NCBI RefSeq assembly: GCF_022479115.1
Contig: NZ_CP092497.1
Coordinates: 3,658,001 to 3,722,000, forward strand
Direction of reading: 5' to 3'
Length of the DNA: 64,000 nt
Source of the DNA: Amycolatopsis sp. EV170708-02-1
Lineage (GTDB): Bacteria; Actinomycetota; Actinomycetes; Mycobacteriales; Pseudonocardiaceae
Below the pieces are notes generated by a model that was not told the DNA's origin, searched no databases, and saw only the letters and a program-made list of their open reading frames with translations. Position numbers and translations under genes: made by a program. Of this stretch, positions 46,080 to 54,278 are shown piece by piece; the stretch's first letter is position 1; every line of letters starts with the position of its first letter.

Positions 46080-48587
46080 GTGAAGCAGATTTCCCTTCGA
46101 CGAGGCCGCGGCTCTTCGATTCGTTCGCGCGTTCTGACGATCGCGCTCATTCCGAGCATCGCGCTGATGCTGGTCGGTCTCGCGATCGGCGGGTACCTGA
46201 TCTTCGACGCGGTCAATGGTCGTGACTACGCGCAGCGGATCCGTGACTCGGAAGCCCCTTCTCTCCCCTTCTTCGTCCAAGTACAGGAAGAGCGGCGGCT
46301 GGCGCTGCGCGAGCTCGCCGGCGACCGCTCGCAGCACGCCACCCTCACCGAGCAGCGCGCCAAGACCGACGCCGCCGCCCAGGGTGTCGCCGCGCATCTG
46401 CAGAAGTTCGTCGGGGACTCGCCCGACAGCGTGCAGCGCAACATCGCCACGCTGAACGGGCTCCTCCAGAAGATGCCGCAGATCCGGCAGTCGGCCGACT
46501 CCGGTCAGCTTCCGCTGCTGGACGCCTTCACCTTCTACAACCAGATCCTCGACCAGTTCGTCGACGGTCTCACCGGGCTCGCCCAGGACGCGCCGAACGC
46601 CGAGAACGCGTATCAGCGGATCACGGCGGTCCCGCTGTTCACCGCGATCGACCAGATGCAGCGCGCGAACGCCCTCGCCGCCGCGGCCGTCGCGGGCGGC
46701 GGCTTCACCGACGAGACCTACCGCGCGTACGTCACGGAGGTCGGTTCCTACCGTTCGCAGCTGGAGTCGTCGGTCTCGCGGATGCTCCCGGACGTCAAGG
46801 CGAAGTTCGACCAGCTCGTCGCGAGTGATCCGTGGAAGGCCGTCAACACTGTCGAGAACACCTTCCTGCAGAACAGCAAGGCCACGCTCCCCATCCCCGA
46901 GCAGACGTGGCTGCAGGCCGCGCGCGGCGTCAGCGACGCGATGATGCGCGGCTTCGTCGAGCAGAGTGGTACGGCCACGACGCAGGCGGTCGACGACGCC
47001 GACCGGACGCTGATCACCTCGGCCATCGCCGCGGCCATCGCGCTGCTGGTGGCGATCGGCGTGTTCGTCGTCGCCCTGCGGCTGTCCAACCGGCTCATCG
47101 GGCGGCTGGCACGGCTGCGGGAGGACACCCTCGACGTCGCCGAGATCCGGCTGCCGGAACTGGTGGACCGGGTGCGGGCGGGCGAACCCGTCGACCTCGA
47201 CGACAAGGGTCACTTCCTCGACCACGGCGACGACGAGATCGGCCAGGTCGCCGAGGCCTTCAACAAGGCGCAGCAGACCGCCATCGCTGCCGCCGTCGAA
47301 GAGGCCAGGACCCGTGAGGGCACCAAGACGGTGTTCCTCAACATCGCACACCGCAGCCAGGTGATCGTGCACCGCCAGCTCAAGGTGCTCGACCAGGCCG
47401 AGCGCAAGCAGGAGGACCCGGAGCAGCTGGACACGCTCTTCCAGCTGGACCACCTCTCCACGCGCGCCCGGCGCAACGCGGAGAACCTGATCATCCTCGG
47501 TGGCGGCCAGCCCGGCCGTCAGTGGCGCAAGCCGGTGACGCTGGCCGAGCTGACCCGTGGTGCCTCGGCCGAGACCGAGGATTTCGCCAGGGTGAAGACG
47601 GCCAAGATGCCCGCGATGGCGGTGCAGGGCCCGGTCGTCGGCGACCTCGTGCACCTGCTCGCGGAGCTGATCGACAACGCGACCTCCTTCTCGCCGCCGC
47701 AGTCGCGCGTCGAGCTGCGGGGCAACGTGGTCGGCAAGGGTGTCGTGATCGAGGTCGAGGACCAGGGCCTCGGTATCGAGGCCGAGCAGGCCGCCGAGCT
47801 GAACGCGATGTTGGCCGATCCGCCGGACTTCGGCATCATGGCCTTGTCAGCCGAGCCACGGCTGGGCCTGTTCGTGGTCGCGCGCCTCGCCGCTCGGCAC
47901 GGGATCTCCGTGCACCTGCGCGAATCCGCGTACGGCGGCACCAGGGCCATCGTGCTCGTCCGCACCGACCTGCTCGCGCCGGTCCCGTCTGATCAGCCGG
48001 AGGACGAGGTGGACCCCGAGAGCACCGAGGTGCCGGAGGCCGCGCCGCTGCTTCCTGGCCGTCGTGCCCGCCACCGCACCGAGTTCCCCGCGGAGCGGCC
48101 CGAGCTGCCCGTGCCGATGCCGGTCGCGCCGCAGCCTCAGCCGCAAGCGCAGCAGGGTCCGGAGCAGCCTGGAGGCGCGTTGCCGCCGCTGCCCCCGCGC
48201 CCGCCGCGCGTGCCCCGGCCGGAGACGCCGCGGCCCGAGCCGATCCGCCCGGAGCCCGCGCGCGCCGAGGCCCGGCCGCAGCCGGTGCAGCCGCCGGCCT
48301 GGCCGCCCGCCGACACCCGGCCGCAGGACGGCCGTCCGCCGCAGACCCGGCGGCCCGGCCCCGAGGCGCCCGGCAGGCCACCGCTGCCGCAGCGCCGCCG
48401 TCAGGCGAACCTGGTCCCCCAGCTCATGGAGGACCGGCCCGCCGCCCAGCGCGAGGAGGTCCGCGAGGACACCCCCGAGCTGGCCAGGAACCGGCTCGCC
48501 GCGTTCCAGCAGGGCACACGCCGCGCGCGGGACACCGAACCCACCGACGATTACACCGACCTCGACATGTACGGAGATCGTGACTAG
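46080..48587 (+). CDS. cvnA: CvnA-type sensor histidine kinase of a conservon
   Basis: 835 aa from GTG 46080; ATG 46026 is an upstream alternative, but conservon kinases usually begin near KQISLRR. A first membrane helix (about 24-46) and a second (about 323-345) enclose a nitrate-sensor-like extracellular domain. A HAMP-like segment and an ATPase domain follow (LAELIDNATSFSPP, VEDQGLGIEAEQA). The phospho-acceptor H-box is degenerate (NIAHRSQVIVHRQL). The last 190 residues are a Pro/Arg-rich tail. It signals with CvnB-D, a module similar to G-protein coupled systems. Confidence 0.92.
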   Translation: MKQISLRRGRGSSIRSRVLTIALIPSIALMLVGLAIGGYLIFDAVNGRDYAQRIRDSEAPSLPFFVQVQEERRLALRELAGDRSQHATLTEQRAKTDAAAQGVAAHLQKFVGDSPDSVQRNIATLNGLLQKMPQIRQSADSGQLPLLDAFTFYNQILDQFVDGLTGLAQDAPNAENAYQRITAVPLFTAIDQMQRANALAAAAVAGGGFTDETYRAYVTEVGSYRSQLESSVSRMLPDVKAKFDQLVASDPWKAVNTVENTFLQNSKATLPIPEQTWLQAARGVSDAMMRGFVEQSGTATTQAVDDADRTLITSAIAAAIALLVAIGVFVVALRLSNRLIGRLARLREDTLDVAEIRLPELVDRVRAGEPVDLDDKGHFLDHGDDEIGQVAEAFNKAQQTAIAAAVEEARTREGTKTVFLNIAHRSQVIVHRQLKVLDQAERKQEDPEQLDTLFQLDHLSTRARRNAENLIILGGGQPGRQWRKPVTLAELTRGASAETEDFARVKTAKMPAMAVQGPVVGDLVHLLAELIDNATSFSPPQSRVELRGNVVGKGVVIEVEDQGLGIEAEQAAELNAMLADPPDFGIMALSAEPRLGLFVVARLAARHGISVHLRESAYGGTRAIVLVRTDLLAPVPSDQPEDEVDPESTEVPEAAPLLPGRRARHRTEFPAERPELPVPMPVAPQPQPQAQQGPEQPGGALPPLPPRPPRVPRPETPRPEPIRPEPARAEARPQPVQPPAWPPADTRPQDGRPPQTRRPGPEAPGRPPLPQRRRQANLVPQLMEDRPAAQREEVREDTPELARNRLAAFQQGTRRARDTEPTDDYTDLDMYGDRD

Positions 48588-48998
48588 ATGGCCAACGCGG
48601 GAGTCAGTGAACTCGACTGGTTGCTGGATGACCTGGTCAAGCGTGTCGCCGGTGCCGACAGGGCGGTAGTCCTGTCCTCCGACGGCCTGCTCATCGGACG
48701 GTCCGGGAACCTGTCGGAGCAGGACGGCGAGCACCTGTCCGCGGTCGCGTCGGCGTTCCAGAGCCTCGCGCGGGGCACGGGACGGCACTTCGGCGGCGGC
48801 AACGTCCGCCAGACCATGGTCGAGATGGACCACGCCTTCCTGTTCGTCACCGCGGCCGGCCGCGGTGCGTGCCTCGCGCTGCTGGCGAAGGAGGACGCGG
48901 ACATGGGCCTCGTGGCCTACGAGATGAACCTGATGGTCAAGCGGGTCGGCGCGGTGCTCACCTCGGCGCCCCGCGCCGCGACTCCCACGTCGCCATGA
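48588..48998 (+). CDS. cvnB: CvnB roadblock/LC7 protein
   Basis: 136 aa roadblock/LC7 domain (LDWLLDDLVKRVAGADRAVVLSSDGLLIG). Starts directly after the cvnA stop. In conservons it behaves like a GTPase-activating or scaffold partner for CvnD. Its stop overlaps the cvnC start. Confidence 0.94.
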   Translation: MANAGVSELDWLLDDLVKRVAGADRAVVLSSDGLLIGRSGNLSEQDGEHLSAVASAFQSLARGTGRHFGGGNVRQTMVEMDHAFLFVTAAGRGACLALLAKEDADMGLVAYEMNLMVKRVGAVLTSAPRAATPTSP

Positions 48999-49366
48999 GC
49001 GGGCGGCACGAGTCGTGGTTCGAGGAGGAGGCCGGGCCGCTGGTCCGGTCGTACGCCGTCACGGGCGGGCGCACCCGCTCGGACACGCTCGGCCTCGACC
49101 TGATCACCCTGGTGGTCGCCATGCGTTCCTCGCACGAGGTCGCGGGCTTCGAGCCGGAGTACGGGCGGATCCTCAACCTGTGCCAGAGACCGACGTCCGT
49201 CGCGGAGGTCGCCGCGCGTATCGATCTGCCGCTGCCGGTGGTGAAGGTGCTGCTGAGCGACCTCATCGAACAGAACCTCGTGCTGTTCCGCACCGCGACC
49301 CCGGTCACCGACACCCCCAACAAACACGTACTCCAGGCGGTTCTTGATGGCATCCGGAAACTCTGA
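48995..49366 (+). CDS. cvnC: CvnC, DUF742 protein
   Basis: 123 aa DUF742: LVRSYAVTGGRTRSDTLGLDLITLV and a helix-turn-helix-like part with CQRPTSVAEVAARIDLPLPVVKVLLSDL. Third conservon protein. Overlaps cvnB by 4 bp and cvnD by 20 bp. Confidence 0.94.
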   Translation: MSGRHESWFEEEAGPLVRSYAVTGGRTRSDTLGLDLITLVVAMRSSHEVAGFEPEYGRILNLCQRPTSVAEVAARIDLPLPVVKVLLSDLIEQNLVLFRTATPVTDTPNKHVLQAVLDGIRKL

Positions 49367-49952
49367 GCCCAGGCGATCCTTGACCGCGAACGCGGTCAAG
49401 GTCCTCATCGCCGGCGGGTTCGGGGTCGGTAAGACCACGATGGTCGGTTCGGTCAGCGAGGTTCCCCCGCTGCGCACCGAGGAGGTCATCACCGCGGCGT
49501 CCGAGGGCGTCGACGACCTCACCGGTGTCGAGAAGAAGACGACCACCACGGTGGCCCTCGACTTCGGCCGCATCACCATCAACCCCGAGCTGATCCTGTA
49601 CCTGTTCGGCACGCCCGGTCAGGACCGGTTCTGGTTCATGTGGGACGAGCTGGCCGAGGGCGCGCTCGGCGCCGTCGTGCTGGCCGACACCCGGCGGCTC
49701 GACAGCTGCTTCGCGGCCGTGGACTTCTTCGAGCGCCGCGGGCTGCCGTTCGTCGTCGCCGTCAACTGCTTCGACAACGCCTACCGCTATGGCACCGAGG
49801 AGGTCCGGCAGGCGCTCGACGTCGGCATGGACGTCCCGCTGCTGCTGTGCGACGCGCGGGAACGCGAGTCGACGAAGCAGGTGCTGACCGTGCTGATGGA
49901 GCACGTGCTGGCGCTTTCGGACCTGGCCGCGGGGTTGCCACAGGGCCGCTGA
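49347..49952 (+). CDS. cvnD: CvnD small GTPase-like protein
   Basis: 201 aa Ras-like/ATP-GTP binding protein. The P-loop is GGFGVGKTT, the switch II-like region is LFGTPGQDRFWFMWDEL, and VAVNCFDNA replaces the usual NKxD. The start is ATG 49347 or the TTG just before it. Final gene of the conservon; it switches the complex between nucleotide states. Confidence 0.94.
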   Translation: MASGNSEPRRSLTANAVKVLIAGGFGVGKTTMVGSVSEVPPLRTEEVITAASEGVDDLTGVEKKTTTTVALDFGRITINPELILYLFGTPGQDRFWFMWDELAEGALGAVVLADTRRLDSCFAAVDFFERRGLPFVVAVNCFDNAYRYGTEEVRQALDVGMDVPLLLCDARERESTKQVLTVLMEHVLALSDLAAGLPQGR

Positions 49953-49958
49953 GAGTTT

Positions 49959-50013
49959 GTCCGTGAAGGCCTCCTTGAGGGACCCAGGGTCCCTCAAGGA
50001 GGCCTTCACGGAC
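49959..50013. terminator. 55-nt palindrome, 27-bp perfect arms
   Basis: Arms 49959-49985 and 49987-50013 match with no error around a single A. It lies between the conservon (stop 49952) and the convergent DoxX gene (stop 50016). The outer part GTCCGTGAAGGCC repeats the arm of 31721. Confidence 0.75.
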
Positions 50014-50015
50014 TT

Positions 50016-50441
50016 TCAGGACTTGCGGCGGCGGCGCAGGGTGTCGAGCGCGTAGGTGCCCGGTCCCACCACCGCGAACAGCAGGAAGATCCAGGAGTAC
50101 AGCGCGGCCGTCTCGCCCTTGTTCTGCAACGGCAGCAGCGCGTCGGGCTGGTGCACGACGAAGTACGCGTACGCCATCGTGCCCGAGAGCAGCACCGCGA
50201 CCGGGCGGGTGAACAGACCCGCCAGGACGAGCAGCGAACCGACCGTTTCGATCACCCCGGCGTACCAGCCCGGCCAGGTGCCCACCGGCACGGCGGCCTT
50301 GTCGAACAGGCCCATCTTCTGCAGGCCGTGGCAGAGGAAGAGGAACGAGACGACAACGCGGACGGCGGAGAGGGCCAGTCCCTGCCACTTGGGAGCGGTC
50401 GGGCCCACCTCGGTGCTCGTGGCGGCGGTTGTCTGGGTCAT
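50016..50441 (-). CDS. DoxX family membrane protein, copy 1
   Basis: 141 aa with four membrane helices: ALSAVRVVVSFLFLCHGLQKMGLF, then WPGWYAGVIETVGSLLVLAGLFTRPVAVLLSGTMAYAY in layout and an aromatic, Leu-rich end. The DoxX family is linked to oxidoreductase or efflux partners. 47% or so similar by eye to the neighbouring paralogue at 50627, so a tandem duplication. The exact function is unknown. Confidence 0.87.
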   Translation of the reverse strand: MTQTTAATSTEVGPTAPKWQGLALSAVRVVVSFLFLCHGLQKMGLFDKAAVPVGTWPGWYAGVIETVGSLLVLAGLFTRPVAVLLSGTMAYAYFVVHQPDALLPLQNKGETAALYSWIFLLFAVVGPGTYALDTLRRRRKS

Positions 50442-50576
50442 GACGCATCCTTCCGGCTCAAGGTGGTCTAAACCATTGATGTGCTAGAGGATGCCGGACA
50501 ACCCTATCGGTACGGAACTTTCTTTCGGGGGGTAATTCTGTGTTATGCCCGAATTTAACGACGCTGAAACGCGTCA

Positions 50577-50613
50577 AGGCCCCTTTCCTGGAATGAATCC
50601 AGGAAAGGGGCCT
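50577..50613. terminator. 16-bp perfect hairpin after DoxX copy 2
   Basis: Arms 50577-50592 and 50598-50613 pair perfectly with a 5-nt loop. It is 14 bp beyond the DoxX copy 2 stop. The arm core AGGCCCCTTTCC is of the ATGAAGG type. Confidence 0.65.
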
Positions 50614-50626
50614 CGTGATTCCCGAT

Positions 50627-51063
50627 TCAGCGGCGGCGGCGCAGTGTGTCGAGGGCGAAGGTGCCCGGGCCGATCGCGGCGATCAGCAGGAAGATCCAGC
50701 AGTAGAGGGTCGACAGCTCGCCCATGTTCTGCAGCGGCAGCAGGCCTTCCGGCGCGTGCACGGTGAAGTAGGCGTAGGCCATGACACCGGAGAGGAGCAC
50801 CGCGACCGGCCGGGTGAACAGGCCCACCAGCACGAACGCGGCGCCGACGAGTTCGATCACGCTGCCGTACCAGCCGGGCCAGGAGCCGAGTTCGACCGAG
50901 CCGCCCGCGCCGTCGACGCCACCGAAGAATCCGAATCCCTGCAAACCGTGGCAGAGGAAGAGGAACGAGACGACGATCCGGACGGCCGACTGGATCGCGC
51001 CCTGCGCCTTGGCGGCGCGCGGGTGGTGGCGGTGGTCTTGGCGGGGGTGATGGTCTGCGTCAT
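50627..51063 (-). pseudogene. DoxX family membrane protein, copy 2, frameshifted
   Basis: ATG 51063 begins MTQTITPAKTTATTRAP, much like copy 1 (MTQTTAATST). Near 51010-51022 the frame changes; the rest reads AAKAQGAIQSAVRIVVSFLFLCHGLQ, then the familiar GLFTRPVAVLLSG and DTLRRRR end. Adding or removing one base near there gives a full DoxX of about 145 aa. Confidence 0.75.
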
Positions 51064-51204
51064 GGTTCCGGTCCTTCCGGGAGTGTCTGTCGGGCGGCTT
51101 CTGACAACGCGTCGGATGGGATCGACGCGAATCGACATCCGAGCGGAAACTTTTTTCGCGGGCCGGTCACATCACCCGGTCGGAGCAAGGCCAGACTGGA
51201 CGCC

Positions 51205-51672
51205 ATGGCGGGTAAGACGAGTGCCGGGATCCTGCTCTTCCGCAGGTCGGGCGAGGTGACCGAGGTGCTTCTCGGGCATATGGGCGGGCCGTTCTGGGCG
51301 AAGAAGGACGCGGGCGGCTGGTCGGTGCCCAAGGGCGAGTACGAGCCGGACGAGACGCCGGAGGCCGCGGCGCGGCGCGAGTTCCAGGAGGAGTTGGGGC
51401 TGCCGGCGCCGGAGGGGGAGTACCTCCCGCTCGGTGAGGTGAAGCAGTCCGGCGGCAAGGTCGTGACGGTCTGGGCGGTGGAGGGCGACCTCGACCCGGC
51501 TCAGGTCGTGCCGGGGGTCTTCGAGATGGAGTGGCCGCCGCGGTCGGGCCGGACGCAGGAGTTCCCGGAGGTCGACAGGGTCGCCTGGTTCGGGCTGGCC
51601 GAAGCCGAGGAGAAGCTGCTGAAAGGCCAGCGCCCGTTCCTCGCCCGGCTTGGCGAGCTGCTCAACGGCTGA
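51205..51672 (+). CDS. Nudix hydrolase
   Basis: 155 aa. Nudix box complete: G-EYEPD-E-TPEAAAR-RE-FQEE-LG. The region KTSAGILLFRR at the start matches the group that includes diadenosine polyphosphate-type or general NUDIX hydrolases (a diphosphoinositol-like name cannot be justified). It probably cleans up nucleotides; the substrate is unknown. Confidence 0.88.
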   Translation: MAGKTSAGILLFRRSGEVTEVLLGHMGGPFWAKKDAGGWSVPKGEYEPDETPEAAARREFQEELGLPAPEGEYLPLGEVKQSGGKVVTVWAVEGDLDPAQVVPGVFEMEWPPRSGRTQEFPEVDRVAWFGLAEAEEKLLKGQRPFLARLGELLNG

Positions 51673-51701
51673 GGGCTGGGGGCGCTTCGGGCTCTGATGG
51701 C

Positions 51702-51748
51702 GAGTGTGGAGGATTCGGGACAGTCAACGTCCCGAATCCTCCACATTC
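51702..51748. terminator. 20-bp hairpin between Nudix and HAD genes
   Basis: Arms 51702-51721 and 51729-51748 match at 19 of 20 positions with a 7-nt loop, between the convergent Nudix and HAD genes. Confidence 0.65.
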
Positions 51749-51839
51749 GACCGGTCCGCTCCAACCCGAACTGCCACTCGCGACCACCCTTGTGCGGGCT
51801 GATCTCGCGTGTCGTCCCTCAGCGCACTGCTGGCGCTGC

Positions 51840-52484
51840 TCAACGGCTGAGCAGCTCGCCCAGCGGTTTGTCGGCCAGCGAGCCCAGCACGAGGTCGGCG
51901 TGGTCGAAGTTCAGCACCGCGGTGATCGCGTTCGGTACGGCGACGCACTCGAGCCCGGCGGCCTTCGCCGCGGTGACGCCGTGCGGTGAATCCTCGAACG
52001 CGATCGCCTCGGCCGCGGGCAGGTCCAGCGCGGCGAGCGCGGCCAGGTACAGGTCCGGGCTCGGCTTCGCCTCGTGGAGGTCGCCGGTGAGCACGGCCTC
52101 GAACGCGTCCGCGAGACCGAGCCGCTTCAGGTGCGTGGTGACCCAATCGCCGGTCGAGCTCGACGCGATGGCCAGCCGCAGGCCCTGTTCCTTCGCGTCG
52201 GCGAGGTACTCCTCGACACCTGGCCGTGGCCCCACGGCTTCCAGCAGCTCGGTGACCCTGGCGCGGACGCCGGTGCGGACGGCGACCCGGTCGAGGTTCT
52301 CGTCGTTCTTCTCCAGCAGCTCGAACATCGCGACGGCGGTGTTCTGGGTGCCGATCACGGTGTGCCAGACGTCGAGGGGGAGTTCGTCGCCGCGGGCGCG
52401 GAAGGTCTCCTGCCAGGCCACGAGGACGGCCGCTTCGGTGTCGACCAGCGTCCCGTCGAAGTCGAAGATCAATGCGCCGGTCAT
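51840..52484 (-). CDS. HAD family phosphatase
   Basis: 214 aa, subfamily I with a helical cap. Motif I is FDFDGTLVD, motif II is IASSS, the lysine is in HEAKPSPDLYL, and motif IV is EDSPHGVTAAKAAG. The layout suits beta-phosphoglucomutase- or sugar-phosphatase-like activity. The substrate is not clear. Confidence 0.88.
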   Translation of the reverse strand: MTGALIFDFDGTLVDTEAAVLVAWQETFRARGDELPLDVWHTVIGTQNTAVAMFELLEKNDENLDRVAVRTGVRARVTELLEAVGPRPGVEEYLADAKEQGLRLAIASSSTGDWVTTHLKRLGLADAFEAVLTGDLHEAKPSPDLYLAALAALDLPAAEAIAFEDSPHGVTAAKAAGLECVAVPNAITAVLNFDHADLVLGSLADKPLGELLSR

Positions 52485-52534
52485 GGGACGAGTCTACGTC
52501 TTGACTCACTGAGTGGTACGGATTACCGTACGCA

Positions 52535-52559
52535 TTCGTTAGGAAACTTACCAAACGAA
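52535..52559. promoter_or_regulatory. 25-bp dyad ahead of the secreted phosphoesterase
   Basis: TTCGTT-A-GG-A-AA-C-TT-A-CC-A-AACGAA: the 25-bp element is symmetrical at all but two base pairs around a central C. It lies 72 bp before the GTG at 52632. TTAGGAAA-type dyads are seen ahead of secreted hydrolase genes in other actinomycetes from memory; not verified. Confidence 0.45.
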
Positions 52560-52631
52560 CAATGTACTCGAAGTGAACGCCGCGCACCCGTCCCTCTCAA
52601 CCCGCCGCCACGGATTCCCGGGGAGATCGAT

Positions 52632-54218
52632 GTGAAGGCCCGAACCCGACTACTGCCACTAGGCGCGGCCGCCATCCTGTTGCCGACGCTGCTCAGCGGC
52701 AATGCGCAAGCCGCTGATGTCCTTTTGTCCCAAGGAAAGCCCGTCCTCGTCTCCTCGGTGGAGTCGTCGTCCTACGGCGGCCCGCTCGCCGTCGACGGCA
52801 AGACGAGCACCCGCTGGGCGAGCGCGGAAGGTGTCGACCCGCAGTTCATCCGCATCGACCTCGGTGGCCCGTCGGCCATCAACCGGGTCAAGCTGAACTG
52901 GGAAGCCGCGTACGCCAGCGCGTATCGCCTGGAAGTCTCCAACGACGGCTCGGCGTGGACCTCGATCAAGTCCGTCACCGGCGGCAACGGCGGGACCGAC
53001 GATCTCACCGGGCTGTCCGGCCGCGGCCGGTACCTGCGCCTCGTCGGCACCAAACGCGCCACCAGCTACGGCTACTCCCTTTGGGAGATGCAGGTTTACG
53101 GCACGTCCGACTCCTCGGGCGACACGCAGGCGCCCACCGCGCCGTCGAACCTCAAGGCCGGTTCGGTCACCGCGTCCACTGTGGACTTGACGTGGACCGG
53201 TTCGACGGACAACGTCGGCGTCAGCGGCTACGAGGTGCTGCGCAACGGCCAGGTCGTCGGCACTACAGAAAGCGCTTCCTACACCGACAGCGGGCTGAGC
53301 GCGTCGACCGCGTACACCTACACCGTCCGAGCAAAGGACGCCGCCGGTAACACCTCGGCGGCCAGCAACCAGATCCAGGCGACCACGCAGGCGGGCGGCT
53401 CGTCGTTCGTCCTCGCCGCCTCCGGTGACATCGCCGAACAGTGCACCGCTTCGTCGTCTTCGTGCGTCCACCCGAAGACGGCCGCGCTGGTCGGCCAGAT
53501 GAACCCGGCCGCGGTGATCACCATGGGCGACAACCAGTACGACGACGCCCACATCGAGGACTTCACGAAGTACTTCGACAAGACCTGGGGCAAGTACAAG
53601 AGCATCATGCACCCGGTTCCCGGCAACCACGAGACCTACGACCACACCCCGCTGGGCGCCTACAAGCAGTACTTCGGCAAGATCGCGACGCCGAACGGGA
53701 AGACCTACTACAGCTGGGAAATGGGCAACTGGCACTTCGTCGCCATCGACAGCACGGAGTTCTCGCCCGGTCTCGCCGCGAACGCGATCAGCGACGAGCA
53801 GCTGAACTGGATCAAGCAGGACCTGAAGAGCAACACCAAGCCCTGCGTCGCCGCGTACTACCACCACCCGCGCTACACCTCGGGCGACCACGGCGACAAC
53901 GACAAGATGGCCACGCTCTGGGAGACCCTGGTCCAGAACAAGGTCGACCTGGTGCTCAACGGGCACGACCACCACTACGAGCGCTTCTATCCGCAGAACG
54001 TCGACGGTGACAAGGACCCGGCGGGTCCGGTGCAGATCATCGGCGGTGGCGGCGGGGCGACCCTGTACCCGGTCAAGACCGAACACCCGGCCACCGCGAA
54101 GGCGATCTCCACCTACGGCGTGCTCAAGCTGAACATGTCGGACAACGCCTTCTCGACCCAGCTGATCGGGCTCGACGGCAAGACGATCGACTCCTCTCCC
54201 ACCTACACCTGCCACTGA
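52632..54218 (+). CDS. Secreted metallophosphoesterase with F5/8 and FN3 domains
   Basis: 528 aa. Sec signal peptide (1-28, cut near AQA-AD). A discoidin/F5/8 type C carbohydrate-binding domain (30-155: STRWASAEGVDPQFIRIDLG), an FN3 domain (162-250: PTAPSNLKAGSVTASTVDLTW), then a calcineurin-like phosphatase (256-528) with GDNQYDD, PGNHE and NGHDHHYERF. GTG with GGGGAG upstream. Exported, possibly to obtain phosphate from polymers outside the cell. Confidence 0.9.
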   Translation: MKARTRLLPLGAAAILLPTLLSGNAQAADVLLSQGKPVLVSSVESSSYGGPLAVDGKTSTRWASAEGVDPQFIRIDLGGPSAINRVKLNWEAAYASAYRLEVSNDGSAWTSIKSVTGGNGGTDDLTGLSGRGRYLRLVGTKRATSYGYSLWEMQVYGTSDSSGDTQAPTAPSNLKAGSVTASTVDLTWTGSTDNVGVSGYEVLRNGQVVGTTESASYTDSGLSASTAYTYTVRAKDAAGNTSAASNQIQATTQAGGSSFVLAASGDIAEQCTASSSSCVHPKTAALVGQMNPAAVITMGDNQYDDAHIEDFTKYFDKTWGKYKSIMHPVPGNHETYDHTPLGAYKQYFGKIATPNGKTYYSWEMGNWHFVAIDSTEFSPGLAANAISDEQLNWIKQDLKSNTKPCVAAYYHHPRYTSGDHGDNDKMATLWETLVQNKVDLVLNGHDHHYERFYPQNVDGDKDPAGPVQIIGGGGGATLYPVKTEHPATAKAISTYGVLKLNMSDNAFSTQLIGLDGKTIDSSPTYTCH

Positions 54219-54226
54219 TTCCCGTG

Positions 54227-54258
54227 AGGAGGTGCCGCGTCGCGCCGCGGCACCTCCT
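54227..54258. terminator. GC-rich 13-bp terminator hairpin
   Basis: AGGAGGTGCCGCG (54227-54239) pairs perfectly with 54246-54258 around a 6-nt loop, 8 bp after the phosphoesterase stop. Confidence 0.65.
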
Positions 54259-54278
54259 TCCGGCGCTGGAGGTCCCCC

